A stretch of DNA of 64,000 nt from contig NZ_JBCAUS010000006.1 in the NCBI RefSeq assembly GCF_038432375.1, positions 310,001 to 374,000 on the forward strand, read 5' to 3'. A model generated the notes under the pieces. It saw nothing but the letters and a program-made list of their open reading frames with translations, had not been told where the DNA came from and ran no database searches. The DNA comes from Methanococcoides sp. LMO-2 (lineage in GTDB: Archaea; Halobacteriota; Methanosarcinia; Methanosarcinales; Methanosarcinaceae). Below, piece after piece: positions 27,136-36,802 of this stretch. The translations under genes and the position numbers were made by a program. Position 1 is the stretch's first letter, and every line of letters starts with the position of its first letter.

Positions 27136-27329
27136 GGTTGGGAATTGTTACTGATTCGATATAAGTGAGGCGGATTTGAACCTGATATCGCAAGATCATA
27201 CCAGCCCACTTCATGACACATAACACCAGATCAAAGCTTAACGACCCTATTAAGAGAAAGCTACATACACTTAAGGTTGGAAGGGGTCAACCGAATACAT
27301 ATAAATGCATAAACTCCAAATATATCGTC

Positions 27330-28256
27330 ATGCAGCAATTACTTGACACAGCAGAGAAGATCAGGACGATGGAAATACGTGGAGCAGGAAGAATAGCTGA
27401 AGCCGCTTCTGCTGCACTTCGTGATTATGTACTGGACCTGAAGGTCACCAACATAAAGGATTTCAACAAGAAGGTCGACGAGGCTGCCAATATCCTCATC
27501 CAGACAAGACCTACAGCCGTATCACTCCCAAATGCAGTTCAGATCACTAAACGCCACACTTCAGAAGATGTTGCAGGAGCAAGGGAAGAGATACTGCACA
27601 ACGCAGAAGTATTCCTGAAGCAGGCAGGAGAAGCTCTTGAAAGGATGGGAAAGATCGGTGCCAAAAGGATACATGACGGCGACGTCATCATGACACACTG
27701 CAACTCCCACGCAGCGCTTTCTGTTATATCCACAGCCTTCAAACAGGGCAAGGACATCTCGGTCATTGCGACTGAATCACGCCCAAGGAGACAGGGATTC
27801 ATTACTATAAGGGAACTGAACGACTACGGAATCCCTACCACATTGATAGTGGATTCTGCTGTCAGGTATTGCATGAAGGAGGTCGACACCGTAATAGTCG
27901 GTGCGGATGCCATTACGGTAAATGGTGCCCTTGTGAACAAGGTCGGGACCTCACAGCTTGCACATGCTGCACATGAAGCAAGGAAGAATGTGTTAAGTGT
28001 TGCTGAGACCTTCAAGTTCAGTCCGAACACCATCCTTGGAGACATGATCGACATCGAGGAGAGATCTGCAGACGAAGTCATTGATCAGGAGATCCTTGCA
28101 GAGCTTCCAAATGTTAAGGTAAAGAACCCTGCATTCGACATAACGCCTGCTGAATACATCGATATGATAATCACAGAAGTAGGAGCATTCCCCCCACAGA
28201 TGGCATACACCATCATCAAGGAACATCTCGGATGGGAGCTCTCACATATGGGATAA
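27330..28256 (+). CDS. Ribose-1,5-bisphosphate isomerase
   Basis: About 308 residues. It belongs to the eIF2B-like family and converts ribose 1,5-bisphosphate to ribulose 1,5-bisphosphate in the archaeal AMP/type III RuBisCO pathway. The match includes IRGAGRIAEAA, ETRPTAVSLPNA-like QTRPTAVSLPNAV, the Cys-containing MTHCNSHAA and the Asp-containing VGADAITVNGALVNKVGT. These two blocks hold the catalytic Cys and Asp known from the Thermococcus enzyme. The ATG at 27330 is used because TACATATAAATG lies about 28 bases before it and the family N-terminus aligns there; a frame open to 27213 is ignored. It ends in a strong terminator. Confidence 0.92.
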   Translation: MQQLLDTAEKIRTMEIRGAGRIAEAASAALRDYVLDLKVTNIKDFNKKVDEAANILIQTRPTAVSLPNAVQITKRHTSEDVAGAREEILHNAEVFLKQAGEALERMGKIGAKRIHDGDVIMTHCNSHAALSVISTAFKQGKDISVIATESRPRRQGFITIRELNDYGIPTTLIVDSAVRYCMKEVDTVIVGADAITVNGALVNKVGTSQLAHAAHEARKNVLSVAETFKFSPNTILGDMIDIEERSADEVIDQEILAELPNVKVKNPAFDITPAEYIDMIITEVGAFPPQMAYTIIKEHLGWELSHMG

Positions 28257-28289
28257 AAGTGATCAATAAAAAGATCACTTTCCTTTTTT
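28256..28289 (+). terminator. Terminator of the R15P isomerase gene
   Basis: AAAGTGATC-AATAAAAA-GATCACTTT is a perfect 9-bp stem starting at the stop codon and followed by CCTTTTTTC. Confidence 0.85.
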
Positions 28290-28328
28290 CACATTAATCA
28301 AAACAAAAACAGAAAGATTGAACACCGA

Positions 28329-29606
28329 TCACTCGACGATCATTCCAACCGGACTTTCCTCATAATAACTTGCCAGTTGCTTTACAGTGTCTTTTGAAAA
28401 TGTTTCCTCTGTGCCGAAAAGTATGCTCGAGAGGGAAGGTCTATTAATATAATATACTGCAGGTTCACCTTCGATGCCACCAAGTTCGGCGGCTGCATCG
28501 ATAGCATCATACAGATTGCCAAAGTCATCGATCAACCCGATCTCTTTTGCTTCCGTAGCAATATAGATACGGCCATCTGCAATATCCTTCACCTCGCTCT
28601 TCGTCATATTACGGTGCTCTGCAACACTGGTGATGAACAGGTCATATACCTTCAGAACTACAGTGTCAGCATACTCCTTCTCCTCAGATGTAAGGCCTCT
28701 CCAGTCGCCGCCCATGTCCTTGAACTCACCAGACTTGGAGATGTAGAAATCTATTCCTTCCTTATCATAATACTCCGAACGGTTCGTGTAGACCCCGATC
28801 ACACCTATGCTTCCGGTTATGGAAGAAGGGTTTGCCAGGATAAGGTCGGCAGGTGCGGAAATATGATATGCGGCACTTGCAGCCACATCGCCCATGGAAA
28901 CTACAACCGGGATACCCTGAGCCTGCACATTCTCGATCTCAGTGATGATCTCCTCGGCAGCTGCCGGCGATCCGCCTCCGCTGTTCACCCTGAGAACAAT
29001 GGCCTTTACACTCTCATCGGCTGCCGCTTCACGCAGGCTGTTACAGATATCCTCGGATGTTGCATATCCAAAACCTGAAGGGAGATTACCTGTAAGCATG
29101 GTTCCCTGGACGTAGATCACTGCAACCCTGTCATCGTGAGTGTAGATCTCGCCACCAAAGGACAGGTAAATGACCGCAAAACTTCCACCGATTATCAGCA
29201 TCAGAGCAACGAACAATGCAGCATACTGCAACTTGTGACTCTTCTTTGGAGCTGGTGGAGTGACAGGAGGTTCTTTTGTCACGGCCGGAGATGGTGTACT
29301 TTCCCCGGTACCTTGAACCCTGTCGGAGACCTTTACATCTGGCTTTCCGACTGGCCCTTCACTTACCTCTACAGGAGGATTATATGCTTCGATATCTTCT
29401 CCCGGAGACTCATCCGAAGGCACAACAACGTTTTCCGTCATGTCACCGTCCTCATGAACGTTGTCCAGTATCTCCGTATACTCGGGTTCAGGGGTCATCT
29501 CAAATGCCCCGAGATCCGGTACCTCCTCGGTGGATTCTACCAGAACCTCTTCCCGAAGTTCCTCTGTATCATCTTTTCTGTTAACGGGTTCTTCACTATC
29601 GGTCAT
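28329..29606 (-). CDS. sppA: Signal peptide peptidase SppA (S49 serine protease)
   Basis: About 425 residues from the ATG at 29606. The first 125 are an acidic, Pro/Glu-rich cytoplasmic tail, much longer than in typical archaeal SppA. A membrane helix follows (YAALFVALMLIIGGSFAVIYL), then the S49 domain: VLRVNSGGGSPAAAEEI, the nucleophile region GDVAASAAYHISAPADLI with Ser, and the catalytic Lys in KSGEFKDMG. It should cleave remnant signal peptides at the membrane. The longer frame to 29645 lacks a ribosome site. Confidence 0.92.
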   Translation of the reverse strand: MTDSEEPVNRKDDTEELREEVLVESTEEVPDLGAFEMTPEPEYTEILDNVHEDGDMTENVVVPSDESPGEDIEAYNPPVEVSEGPVGKPDVKVSDRVQGTGESTPSPAVTKEPPVTPPAPKKSHKLQYAALFVALMLIIGGSFAVIYLSFGGEIYTHDDRVAVIYVQGTMLTGNLPSGFGYATSEDICNSLREAAADESVKAIVLRVNSGGGSPAAAEEIITEIENVQAQGIPVVVSMGDVAASAAYHISAPADLILANPSSITGSIGVIGVYTNRSEYYDKEGIDFYISKSGEFKDMGGDWRGLTSEEKEYADTVVLKVYDLFITSVAEHRNMTKSEVKDIADGRIYIATEAKEIGLIDDFGNLYDAIDAAAELGGIEGEPAVYYINRPSLSSILFGTEETFSKDTVKQLASYYEESPVGMIVE

Positions 29607-29736
29607 TAAATACCTCTGAGATATATTGTAAATTGACCTGAACATTCAAAAAGCTTCTCTTACTGATACTATAAGCGAAATATATTTTATTATTGCACGC
29701 CATGCAAAAGGAAACTAATGATAATGGAGATAAAAG

Positions 29737-31782
29737 ATGTCCAAATTCCCATCAGATGAACCGGTCCTCGTAACATGCGGACTGCCATATGCAAATGGAA
29801 AGGCACACGTCGGCCATTTGCGTACATATATCCCTGCGGATATATTCACAAGATCCCTCCGAAAAACAGGACAGGAGGTCACTTTCGTATGTGGTTCCGA
29901 CACTCACGGAACACCTATCGTATTCAACGCGGAAGAGCTGAACACAACCCCAAAAGAGCTTATCAAGATATATCACAAGCATTTCGATGAGACCTTCAAG
30001 CAGATGGGCGTGATGTTCGATGCATTCGGCACGACCGATGACCAGACAAATCACGACCGCACAACCGATATTGTCAACAAGCTCATCGAGAATGGCTACG
30101 TTTTCCCGAAGACCATCGAGATCGCATACTGCCCTTCATGCGACCGCTTCCTTCCTGACAGGTATGTGAAAGGAACATGCCCCCACTGCAAGGAAGAAGC
30201 AAGGGGAGACGAGTGTGACCAGGGATGCGGTAAGCATCTTGAGCCGGGAGAACTTGAGAGCCCGACCTGCACAACATGCAACGGACCTGCTGAATACAGG
30301 AGCCAGGAACACTTTTTCTTCAAGCTGTCCGAGTTCAAGGATTATCTTATAGAGCACCTTGAAAACCTTGGAGGAACACTCAATGCAAGGAACTACGCCC
30401 TTGGATGGGTCAAGCAGGAGCTCACCGACTGGTGCATCACAAGGAACCTTGAATGGGGAGTGCGCTTCCCGGGTCATGATGACCTTGTGGTCTATGTTTG
30501 GGTGGATGCACCTATCGGATATATCGCATTCACTGAAGAATGGGCAGAGGCAAATAATGAGAGCTGGGAAAAGTTCTGGAAAGAAGATTCCCGCATCGTT
30601 CACTTCATCGGCGGAGATATCATATACCACCACTGCATCTTCTGGCCTGCTATGCTCAAAGGTGCCGGATACACCCAGCCCTGGGCAGTTGTTGCATCAG
30701 GAATGGTGAAGATCGAGGACAAGACGTTCTCAAAGAGCCGCGGATATGTGGTATGGGTAGGAGAGGACTACCTTGACCACGGATTCCACCCGGACCTGCT
30801 CCGTTACTACCTGGCAAGCTACACATCCCACACCAAGGAACTGAACTTCTCATGGGAGGTATTCCAGGACAAGATCAACACCGAACTTGTAGGTGTTTTC
30901 GGAAACTTCCTCTACAGGACGCTCCTGTTCACACACAAGAACTTCAAGGAGATCCCTGCAGGCGACATCAAACAGGAGACCCTGGATGAGATCAATTCCA
31001 CCATCGAAGCTGCAAACGAGGCCATGGAGAACTATGAGTTCAAGAAATATGCTGACGCTGCTATGGCACTTGCATCATACGGAAACAGCTACTTCCAGTC
31101 CAACGAACCATGGAAGCTCATAAAAGAGGATAAGGATGCATGCGGAGAGGTTGTTGCGAACTGCATCCAGCTCGCAAAGGCACTGTGCCTGCTCTTTGAG
31201 CCGATCCTGCCGGAAAAAATGGAAGATGCATGGAAACAGATCGGAATGTCAACCGATGTACACGAAGCAGGATATGCCGAAGCTACAGAGCTCGTAAAGG
31301 CCGGCACACCACTTGAAAAACCATCCATCCTCTTCGAGAAGATCGAGGATGAGAAGACCGAGCAGATGGAAGCCATTGCGTCTGCAAGAGTTAAGGAAGC
31401 CATTGCAAAAGAAAGTGGCAAGGAAGAAAAAGAAGAACCTAAGGAGATGAAAGAACTGATCACATTCGACGACTTTTCAAAACTTGACCTGAGAATAGGG
31501 ACCATTGTTTCCGCTGAGGAGATAAAGAAATCCAAGAAACTGCTCAAGCTGCAGGTCGACCTTGGCGAAGAAGAAACACGCCAGATAGTTGCCGGTATCA
31601 AGGAATCACACTCACCGGAAGAACTTCCTGGCAGGCAGGTACTTGTACTTGCAAACCTCGCACCTGCAAAGCTCTGCGGAGTGGAGTCCAACGGCATGGT
31701 ACTTGCAGGAACCGACGAGGACGGCAAGGCTATCCTGTTGCAGCCTGAGAAAGGTACCGGTGCCGGAAACAGCATAATGTGA
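29737..31782 (+). CDS. metG: Methionyl-tRNA synthetase with fused C-terminal tRNA-binding domain
   Basis: 681 residues. The class I HIGH motif is HVGH (24-27) in a Rossmann start [11 protein letters not shown]; the KMSKS motif reads TFSKS. Two zinc knuckles are visible (CPSC...CPHC and CDQGC...CTTC). Residues from about 570 form an EMAPII/Trbp111-like domain ([31 protein letters not shown]), linked by a Lys/Glu-rich hinge. The ATG is the first in frame and the gene ends in a hairpin terminator. Confidence 0.96.
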   Translation: MSKFPSDEPVLVTCGLPYANGKAHVGHLRTYIPADIFTRSLRKTGQEVTFVCGSDTHGTPIVFNAEELNTTPKELIKIYHKHFDETFKQMGVMFDAFGTTDDQTNHDRTTDIVNKLIENGYVFPKTIEIAYCPSCDRFLPDRYVKGTCPHCKEEARGDECDQGCGKHLEPGELESPTCTTCNGPAEYRSQEHFFFKLSEFKDYLIEHLENLGGTLNARNYALGWVKQELTDWCITRNLEWGVRFPGHDDLVVYVWVDAPIGYIAFTEEWAEANNESWEKFWKEDSRIVHFIGGDIIYHHCIFWPAMLKGAGYTQPWAVVASGMVKIEDKTFSKSRGYVVWVGEDYLDHGFHPDLLRYYLASYTSHTKELNFSWEVFQDKINTELVGVFGNFLYRTLLFTHKNFKEIPAGDIKQETLDEINSTIEAANEAMENYEFKKYADAAMALASYGNSYFQSNEPWKLIKEDKDACGEVVANCIQLAKALCLLFEPILPEKMEDAWKQIGMSTDVHEAGYAEATELVKAGTPLEKPSILFEKIEDEKTEQMEAIASARVKEAIAKESGKEEKEEPKEMKELITFDDFSKLDLRIGTIVSAEEIKKSKKLLKLQVDLGEEETRQIVAGIKESHSPEELPGRQVLVLANLAPAKLCGVESNGMVLAGTDEDGKAILLQPEKGTGAGNSIM

Positions 31783-31800
31783 TCATCCGATCACATTTGT
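31776..31800 (+). terminator. Terminator of metG
   Basis: AATGTGATC-ATCC-GATCACATT (31776-31797) is a perfect 9-bp stem that includes the TGA stop codon. The T tract after it is weak (TGTTAAG). Confidence 0.65.
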
Positions 31801-31830
31801 TAAGATAACTGATATTCAAAAACTCTAAAA

Positions 31831-31857
31831 ATCAAAAAAGGAGAAATTATCTCCTTT
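31831..31857 (-). terminator. Terminator of the mevalonate operon
   Basis: AAGGAGA-AATTA-TCTCCTT (31838-31856) follows the CYTH gene on the minus strand, next to TTTTTTGATTTTTAG. Confidence 0.75.
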
Positions 31858-32374
31858 ACTTCTCCATCAGCATCTCAAGATAGGATGTCCTGATGGAATC
31901 CTCTTTTTTTATTCCGATATTTTCAAGGAAATCGAACAACCGTTCCCTGTGAAGATCAATATCCGAATCTGCCACGGTTTCCACTTCAACGAACTCTCCA
32001 AGACCATCAACCGAATCAAGGCAGATGGTAATGTCTCCGTATCTATAGATATCACGTGTCTTTTTCACAATACCGGATTCAAAAAAACCAAGGGAGACAA
32101 GAATGCCCTTTGCAGCTGTCCCGTCCACAGGAGTCTCAAATTCCTCCCTTGTCTTGGAGATGCTGTCGAGCTTCCTGCCCTTGTATGTCATGCGCGTGCC
32201 GCCGTTGACACTGCGCAATCTCAATGCTTCGTCGGTCTTAGCAAAATCACGATGAGGTGCATTGTAATACACATCAAGGTGATCTTCAGTGCGGACCTTG
32301 AGTGCGCCCATTTCCAGTATCCTGCCCAGGACAGGACCATGGTCGGCACGCACTTTGATCTCGATCTCTATCAT
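31856..32374 (-). CDS. CYTH-domain protein, class IV adenylate cyclase-like
   Basis: 172 residues forming one CYTH tunnel domain. It starts with the metal/phosphate motif EIEIK, and has RLR, TYKGRKLD, an Arg/Glu-rich barrel and CLDSVDGLGEFVEVE. Members act as CyaB-type adenylate cyclases, thiamine triphosphatases or inorganic polyphosphatases; the choice cannot be made here. It is one base past the DUF35 gene in the mevalonate operon, so it may be there by transcriptional convenience or have a role with phosphorylated intermediates. Confidence 0.85.
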   Translation of the reverse strand: MIEIEIKVRADHGPVLGRILEMGALKVRTEDHLDVYYNAPHRDFAKTDEALRLRSVNGGTRMTYKGRKLDSISKTREEFETPVDGTAAKGILVSLGFFESGIVKKTRDIYRYGDITICLDSVDGLGEFVEVETVADSDIDLHRERLFDFLENIGIKKEDSIRTSYLEMLMEK

Positions 32375-32375
32375 C

Positions 32376-32774
32376 TTATGCAGGAACGTATTTGGTTCCG
32401 TAGTAGATCATACCCTTGTCACCGCTCTCGCCGAGCTTCCTGAACACAGGTTTGACCCTCATACCAATATGTGCATCCTCGGGGTTGCAGACGACCTGGC
32501 TTGTGAACCTTGGCCCCTCGTCCAGCTGGATGATTCCAAGAACATATGGAGCCTGGTGTTCAAACCCTTCTGCTGCTGTGTGGATGACAGTGTATGTCAC
32601 GATCTCTCCGGGACCGGAGAACTTGTGTGACTCGATCTCCCCGTCACGCCTGCACTTGGGACAGACGTTACGTGGTGGATAATAGTATGTATCACAGGTC
32701 TTGCAGTGTGTTCCGACAAGGTTGTACCTGTTGATCTGTTTTCTCCAGAATCTTGCTACAGACATCGATATCAC
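32376..32774 (-). CDS. DUF35 zinc-ribbon/OB-fold protein bridging thiolase and HMG-CoA synthase
   Basis: 132 residues. The N-terminal rubredoxin-like zinc ribbon has CKTC and CPKC ([11 protein letters not shown]), followed by an OB fold ([25 protein letters not shown]). In methanogens this protein is known to hold acetoacetyl-CoA thiolase and HMG-CoA synthase in one complex so that the intermediate is passed on directly. It overlaps the end of the thiolase gene by 4 bases, which fits joint assembly. Confidence 0.93.
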   Translation of the reverse strand: MISMSVARFWRKQINRYNLVGTHCKTCDTYYYPPRNVCPKCRRDGEIESHKFSGPGEIVTYTVIHTAAEGFEHQAPYVLGIIQLDEGPRFTSQVVCNPEDAHIGMRVKPVFRKLGESGDKGMIYYGTKYVPA

Positions 32775-33943
32775 CTCTCCCTCGCTAGAATGTGTACAAC
32801 TGCGGTCGCGCCGGAACCTCCGACGTTGTGGGTCATTCCAACCTCTGCGCCATCGACCTGACGTCCGCCGGCCTCACCGCGCAACTGCTGAGTTACCTCT
32901 ACCACCTGCTTGATACCGGTAGCACCTACAGGGTGACCACATGCCTTCAGACCACCGGAAGTGTTCACAGCGATCTTACCTCCGATTGCTGTCTCTCCCT
33001 CTTCGGTCATCTTTCCGCCCTCACCTTTCTTTGCAAAACCAAGGTCCTCGATAGCACATATCTCGGCAATGGTGAAACAGTCATGGACCTCTACAAGGTC
33101 GATGTCTTTGGTAGTCATCTTTGCCATCTCGAATGCACGCCTGCCTGCTGCAACGGATGCATCCAGTGTTGTGATATCACGACGGTCATGCAGTGCAATG
33201 GTGTCGCTTGCCTGTGCTGTTGCCTTTATGTAAATAGGAGTGTCGGTGTACTCGTGTGCGATCTCCGCAGGTGCCAGTACAACTGCTGAAGCACCGTCTG
33301 TGATCGGGGAGCAGTCGAATATGTGCAGTGGATCTGCTACCATGATAGAGTTCAGTACGCTGTCCACTGTAATTGGGCTCTTGTACTGTGCGATGGGGTT
33401 CATGGAACCGTTCTTGTGGTTCTTGACAGCAACTTCTGCCATTTGTTCACTGGTGGTGCCATACTCGTGCATGTGCATCCTTGCGATCATTGCATAAAGG
33501 CCAGGGAACGTTGCACCCATTATGCCTTCCCACTCACGGTCTGCCGCTGCTGCAAGAGCTGCAGAAGCTGCTGTGGATGAGACATCGGTCATCTTCTCGA
33601 CACCTGCTGCCATCACAATGTCCTCATGCCCTGAGGCAACTGCCATCACAGCCTGCCTGAATGCAAGTCCGCCTGAGGCACATGCTGCTTCAACACGTGT
33701 TGAAGGAACATGAAGGTCCAGTGACAGACCTGAATAATCTGCTATCAATGCACCAATGTGCTCCTGTTCAACGAACTGTCCGCCACTCATGTTACCGACA
33801 TACATGCCATCAAGCCTGTCGCCGCTAACTCCTGAATCCTCAATAGCTCCGACACCTGCTTCCACAACGATGTCCCTGAAGGAGCGGTCCCACATTTCTC
33901 CGAACTTTGAGTTCTTTACACCAATAATTGCTACGTCTCTCAT
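32771..33943 (-). CDS. Acetyl-CoA C-acetyltransferase (thiolase) of the mevalonate pathway
   Basis: About 390 residues. It condenses two acetyl-CoA into acetoacetyl-CoA, the first mevalonate step. The nucleophilic Cys is in [11 protein letters not shown]; the His of the C-terminal half is in [10 protein letters not shown], with [14 protein letters not shown] closing the fold. The ATG at 33943 has AGGGGTG 5 bases upstream and gives the usual start MRDVAIIGV; an ATG at 33958 would overlap the synthase. Order and spacing put it in one unit with the synthase and the DUF35 protein. Confidence 0.94.
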   Translation of the reverse strand: MRDVAIIGVKNSKFGEMWDRSFRDIVVEAGVGAIEDSGVSGDRLDGMYVGNMSGGQFVEQEHIGALIADYSGLSLDLHVPSTRVEAACASGGLAFRQAVMAVASGHEDIVMAAGVEKMTDVSSTAASAALAAAADREWEGIMGATFPGLYAMIARMHMHEYGTTSEQMAEVAVKNHKNGSMNPIAQYKSPITVDSVLNSIMVADPLHIFDCSPITDGASAVVLAPAEIAHEYTDTPIYIKATAQASDTIALHDRRDITTLDASVAAGRRAFEMAKMTTKDIDLVEVHDCFTIAEICAIEDLGFAKKGEGGKMTEEGETAIGGKIAVNTSGGLKACGHPVGATGIKQVVEVTQQLRGEAGGRQVDGAEVGMTHNVGGSGATAVVHILARER

Positions 33944-33954
33944 ATCAACACCCC

Positions 33955-35004
33955 TCATGCGAGCCTGATCTTTCCTTTGTGTTTGGCATACATTGCATAG
34001 TCCATGTAGATCGGATCTGCCAGCAGTCCTTCAACTGTTGGTGCTGCATCGCGGACCTCATCGATCTTGTCGGTAACCCTGAGACTGAATGCATCTCCAC
34101 CTGCACCTGAACCGAATGCTGTTGCGAATATCCTGTCACCTGGTTTTGCCTGGTCAAGTGTTGCGGCAATGCCCATCATGCATGAACCTGAGTAAGTGTT
34201 ACCAAGCCTTGGCACGACCAGACCCGGTTTGATCTGCTCTTTGCTGAATCCCAGCATCTTGGCGACCCTTGAAGGGAACTTGCCGTTTGGCTGGTGGAAG
34301 ACAGCGTTATCATAATCTGAAGGTGATGTACCCATCTTTTCCATCAGGCCCTTTGCAGCACCACTAACGTGCTTGAAATATCCCGGCTCACCGGTGAACC
34401 TTCCGCCGTGCTCAGGATAAGGCATACCTTCACGCCTCCAGAAATCAGGAGTATCAGTGGTAAATGAGTAGGTGTCCTCAATAACTGCCACCATCTCAGA
34501 TTCCTTGTTACCTATAATGCAGGCGACACCACCTGCTGCTGCAGTGTATTCCAGTGCATCGCCAGGTGCTCCCTGGGAAACATCTGCGCCGATGGCCATT
34601 CCGAGATCCACCATTCCACTGGAGACCAGACCCATACATGCCTGGATAGCAGCCGTACCTGCCTTACATGCAAATTCAAAATCAGCTGCTGTCATGGCAG
34701 GAGTTGCCTCAATTGCCTCAGCCACAATGGTACTGGTAGGCTTTACAGCATAAGGATGGCTTTCAGAACCGGTATATACGGCTCCGATACGTTTGGGATC
34801 TATGTTGTTTCGTGCTACTGCGGACCTTGCAGCCTCAACTGCAATCGTAGCAGTATCCTCGTCCAGGTCAGGTACTGATTTTTCATTTACCATCAGTCCT
34901 GCACTGAGAATATCTGCATCATCTCCCCATACACGGGCGATATCTTCTACTTTTATCCTGTATTTTGGGATATAAGCACCATACGAGACAATCCCTACAC
35001 TCAT
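33955..35004 (-). CDS. Hydroxymethylglutaryl-CoA synthase
   Basis: 349 residues, the archaeal length. It makes HMG-CoA from acetoacetyl-CoA and acetyl-CoA for isoprenoid ether lipids. The catalytic Cys113 is in [12 protein letters not shown], the catalytic His in [10 protein letters not shown], and [11 protein letters not shown] closes the pocket. AGGTGA lies 8 bases before the ATG at 35004; the GTG at 35016 is part of that ribosome site and is rejected. It lies 60 bases downstream of a helix-turn-helix gene that may control the operon. Confidence 0.95.
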   Translation of the reverse strand: MSVGIVSYGAYIPKYRIKVEDIARVWGDDADILSAGLMVNEKSVPDLDEDTATIAVEAARSAVARNNIDPKRIGAVYTGSESHPYAVKPTSTIVAEAIEATPAMTAADFEFACKAGTAAIQACMGLVSSGMVDLGMAIGADVSQGAPGDALEYTAAAGGVACIIGNKESEMVAVIEDTYSFTTDTPDFWRREGMPYPEHGGRFTGEPGYFKHVSGAAKGLMEKMGTSPSDYDNAVFHQPNGKFPSRVAKMLGFSKEQIKPGLVVPRLGNTYSGSCMMGIAATLDQAKPGDRIFATAFGSGAGGDAFSLRVTDKIDEVRDAAPTVEGLLADPIYMDYAMYAKHKGKIRLA

Positions 35005-35064
35005 TCTTTTATTCACCTGTTTGATGTATTATAATTCTCAAGATCTGTCTGTAAAAAGAGTTTT

Positions 35065-35805
35065 TCACTCGATCACATGATACTGGCTGTACTTCTTCAG
35101 GACATCCACCAGCTCATCAATATCCATTGTCGTTGCAAGAAGTGGTATCCTGTCTATCTCTGCCATCTTCCTTGCCATTGGGTCGACCTGATTGCCCCTG
35201 ATACCATGAATGACCACTGCACCAGGTTTCAGGTTCGTCACACGGATCGCCACCATAGGAGACTTTCCGGTAGATACTTTCGTGAATACCAGTGCACGCT
35301 CAGTACTCCAGCCATACAATTTCTGGAACTCATGTGATGAAAGTTCAAGAATAGCCTTTTTACTGTCCACAACAGTGAAACCGTAAAGCGGTTTTTCTAC
35401 CCCTTTGTTCACAACATCTGCCTCGATCAGGGTAGCAAGCTTTGCAAGCTGTATAGGATATGTATACTCATATGTGGCATACACAGCCTTTGCGCCCGGA
35501 TCGGTGTAAAGCATACCTTCATAGCTATGGATCTTCTGCCCACCTTTGGAGGTATCTATCTCCAGAAGCGCATCTACGATCTTGCTGACAATAAGAGTAC
35601 CAGGGGATTTCCTCCTGCCGCTTTCATAATCACTGATCACGGAAGGAGATACACCAAGATAACCTGAAAGATCGGTCTGGGCAATATCGAAGTTCAATCT
35701 CCATTTCTTCAAAGCCTCACCTGGCTTTTCAGATAATGTGATCTCACCTGCCATCTTTTCAGCCAGACGCTGACGGATGTTCTCATGGGCCATATCTTCG
35801 GTCAT
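35065..35805 (-). CDS. HTH (XRE-type) transcriptional regulator, COG1709-like
   Basis: 246 residues. An XRE helix-turn-helix lies at about residues 25-80 (LKKWRLNFDIAQTDLSGYLGVSPSVISDYESGRRKSPG). The C-terminal 150 residues form an alpha/beta domain (AVVIHGIRGNQVDPMARKMAEIDRIPLLATT) that could bind a small effector. It is encoded directly upstream of HMG-CoA synthase on the same strand, so it may sense a mevalonate-pathway signal; this is an inference from position. A second ATG four codons in is possible. Confidence 0.85.
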   Translation of the reverse strand: MTEDMAHENIRQRLAEKMAGEITLSEKPGEALKKWRLNFDIAQTDLSGYLGVSPSVISDYESGRRKSPGTLIVSKIVDALLEIDTSKGGQKIHSYEGMLYTDPGAKAVYATYEYTYPIQLAKLATLIEADVVNKGVEKPLYGFTVVDSKKAILELSSHEFQKLYGWSTERALVFTKVSTGKSPMVAIRVTNLKPGAVVIHGIRGNQVDPMARKMAEIDRIPLLATTMDIDELVDVLKKYSQYHVIE

Positions 35806-35927
35806 GCTTCTTTAAACAAGAGGGGGAATCTGCATATATATTTAGCGAAAGGGTTTTCGACAATTGCCGAATAAAAATCCTTATGTTGTTCAAGTATTTA
35901 TAAAATGCCGATAATGTTCTATAAATC

Positions 35928-36749
35928 ATGCCCTTGATAAATCTCAAACTGCATGCAAATGTTTCGGAACTTATCCTTTACCTGAAATGTCCCAGACAGG
36001 TATACTACACACACCGAAAGCATGAGCTTGCAACAGAGATCACTCCTGAATACCTCGAGCACATGATGTTGAAGGAACTGGCCATTGGCTACCCGGATGC
36101 CATTGAAAGAGCTACAGATGAAAGCCAAGGTATCCGTTATGAACTTAACATCGAAATGGAACGTGTGAAAGGCGAGCTTGAACTTATCTATTCTACGGAG
36201 TTGAGGGACCTTCCCCACAAAGTGCTTGAAACTGCTGAGAGCGTTGTAGCCGAACAGATCGAAAAGATCGCAACGAACCTTTCAGAAGCCATCAGCGAAT
36301 ATGGAAAAGAAGAAGTCATACGGAGGATCAGACCATACCGAACAGAACCGGTACTCCACTCCGATAAACTGAAGCTCACCGGGATACCTTCCGCAGTTAT
36401 ACAGTACGGGGAAAAAATGATACCGCTCAGCATCAGGACAGGCAAATGCCCTGATTCCGGTGTCTGGAGAAATGACAGGATACACATTGCAGCCATTGCA
36501 ATGCTCCTGGAGGAAAACTACGGAGACAGCGTGGACCATGGCTTTGTCCAGTATGCAAGACATGGGAACATCCGCCAGGTGAAGATCCGACCTGAAGACC
36601 GCAGACAGGTCCTGAAGATCAGGACCCGCATAGATAATATAAAGGATGGGACCTTGCCTGAAAGGAAAGAGAATCCCGCCTGCAGCTATTGTAATTTCAC
36701 GCAGTTCTGCACATCCACAAGATCATCGCTTGCATCCAGGCTCTTTTGA
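35928..36749 (+). CDS. Cas4/Dna2-like Fe-S protein lacking the nuclease residues
   Basis: 273 residues with the Cas4 layout. Cys21 (LKCPRQVYY) plus Cys252, 255 and 261 (CSYCNFTQFC) are the four Fe-S ligands. The middle aligns with the PD-(D/E)XK nuclease core by RNDRIHIAAIAMLLEENYG and GFVQYA, but the metal-binding residues are missing. The usual GxxDA motif reads GIPSAV (152-157) with Ser for Asp, and the ExK motif reads LSIRTGK (167-173) without Glu or the first Lys. It looks like an inactive nuclease that keeps its cluster. There is no CRISPR array or other cas gene in the window. Confidence 0.75.
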   Translation: MPLINLKLHANVSELILYLKCPRQVYYTHRKHELATEITPEYLEHMMLKELAIGYPDAIERATDESQGIRYELNIEMERVKGELELIYSTELRDLPHKVLETAESVVAEQIEKIATNLSEAISEYGKEEVIRRIRPYRTEPVLHSDKLKLTGIPSAVIQYGEKMIPLSIRTGKCPDSGVWRNDRIHIAAIAMLLEENYGDSVDHGFVQYARHGNIRQVKIRPEDRRQVLKIRTRIDNIKDGTLPERKENPACSYCNFTQFCTSTRSSLASRLF

Positions 36750-36802
36750 AATGCGACCTGCACCCAAAACCTATTTATGCATTCTTCCAGTGTCCTTCTA
36801 CG

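Noticed and set aside
35928-36749. CRISPR-Cas locus around the Cas4-like gene
   Set aside because: No repeat-spacer array and no other cas gene is visible on either side.
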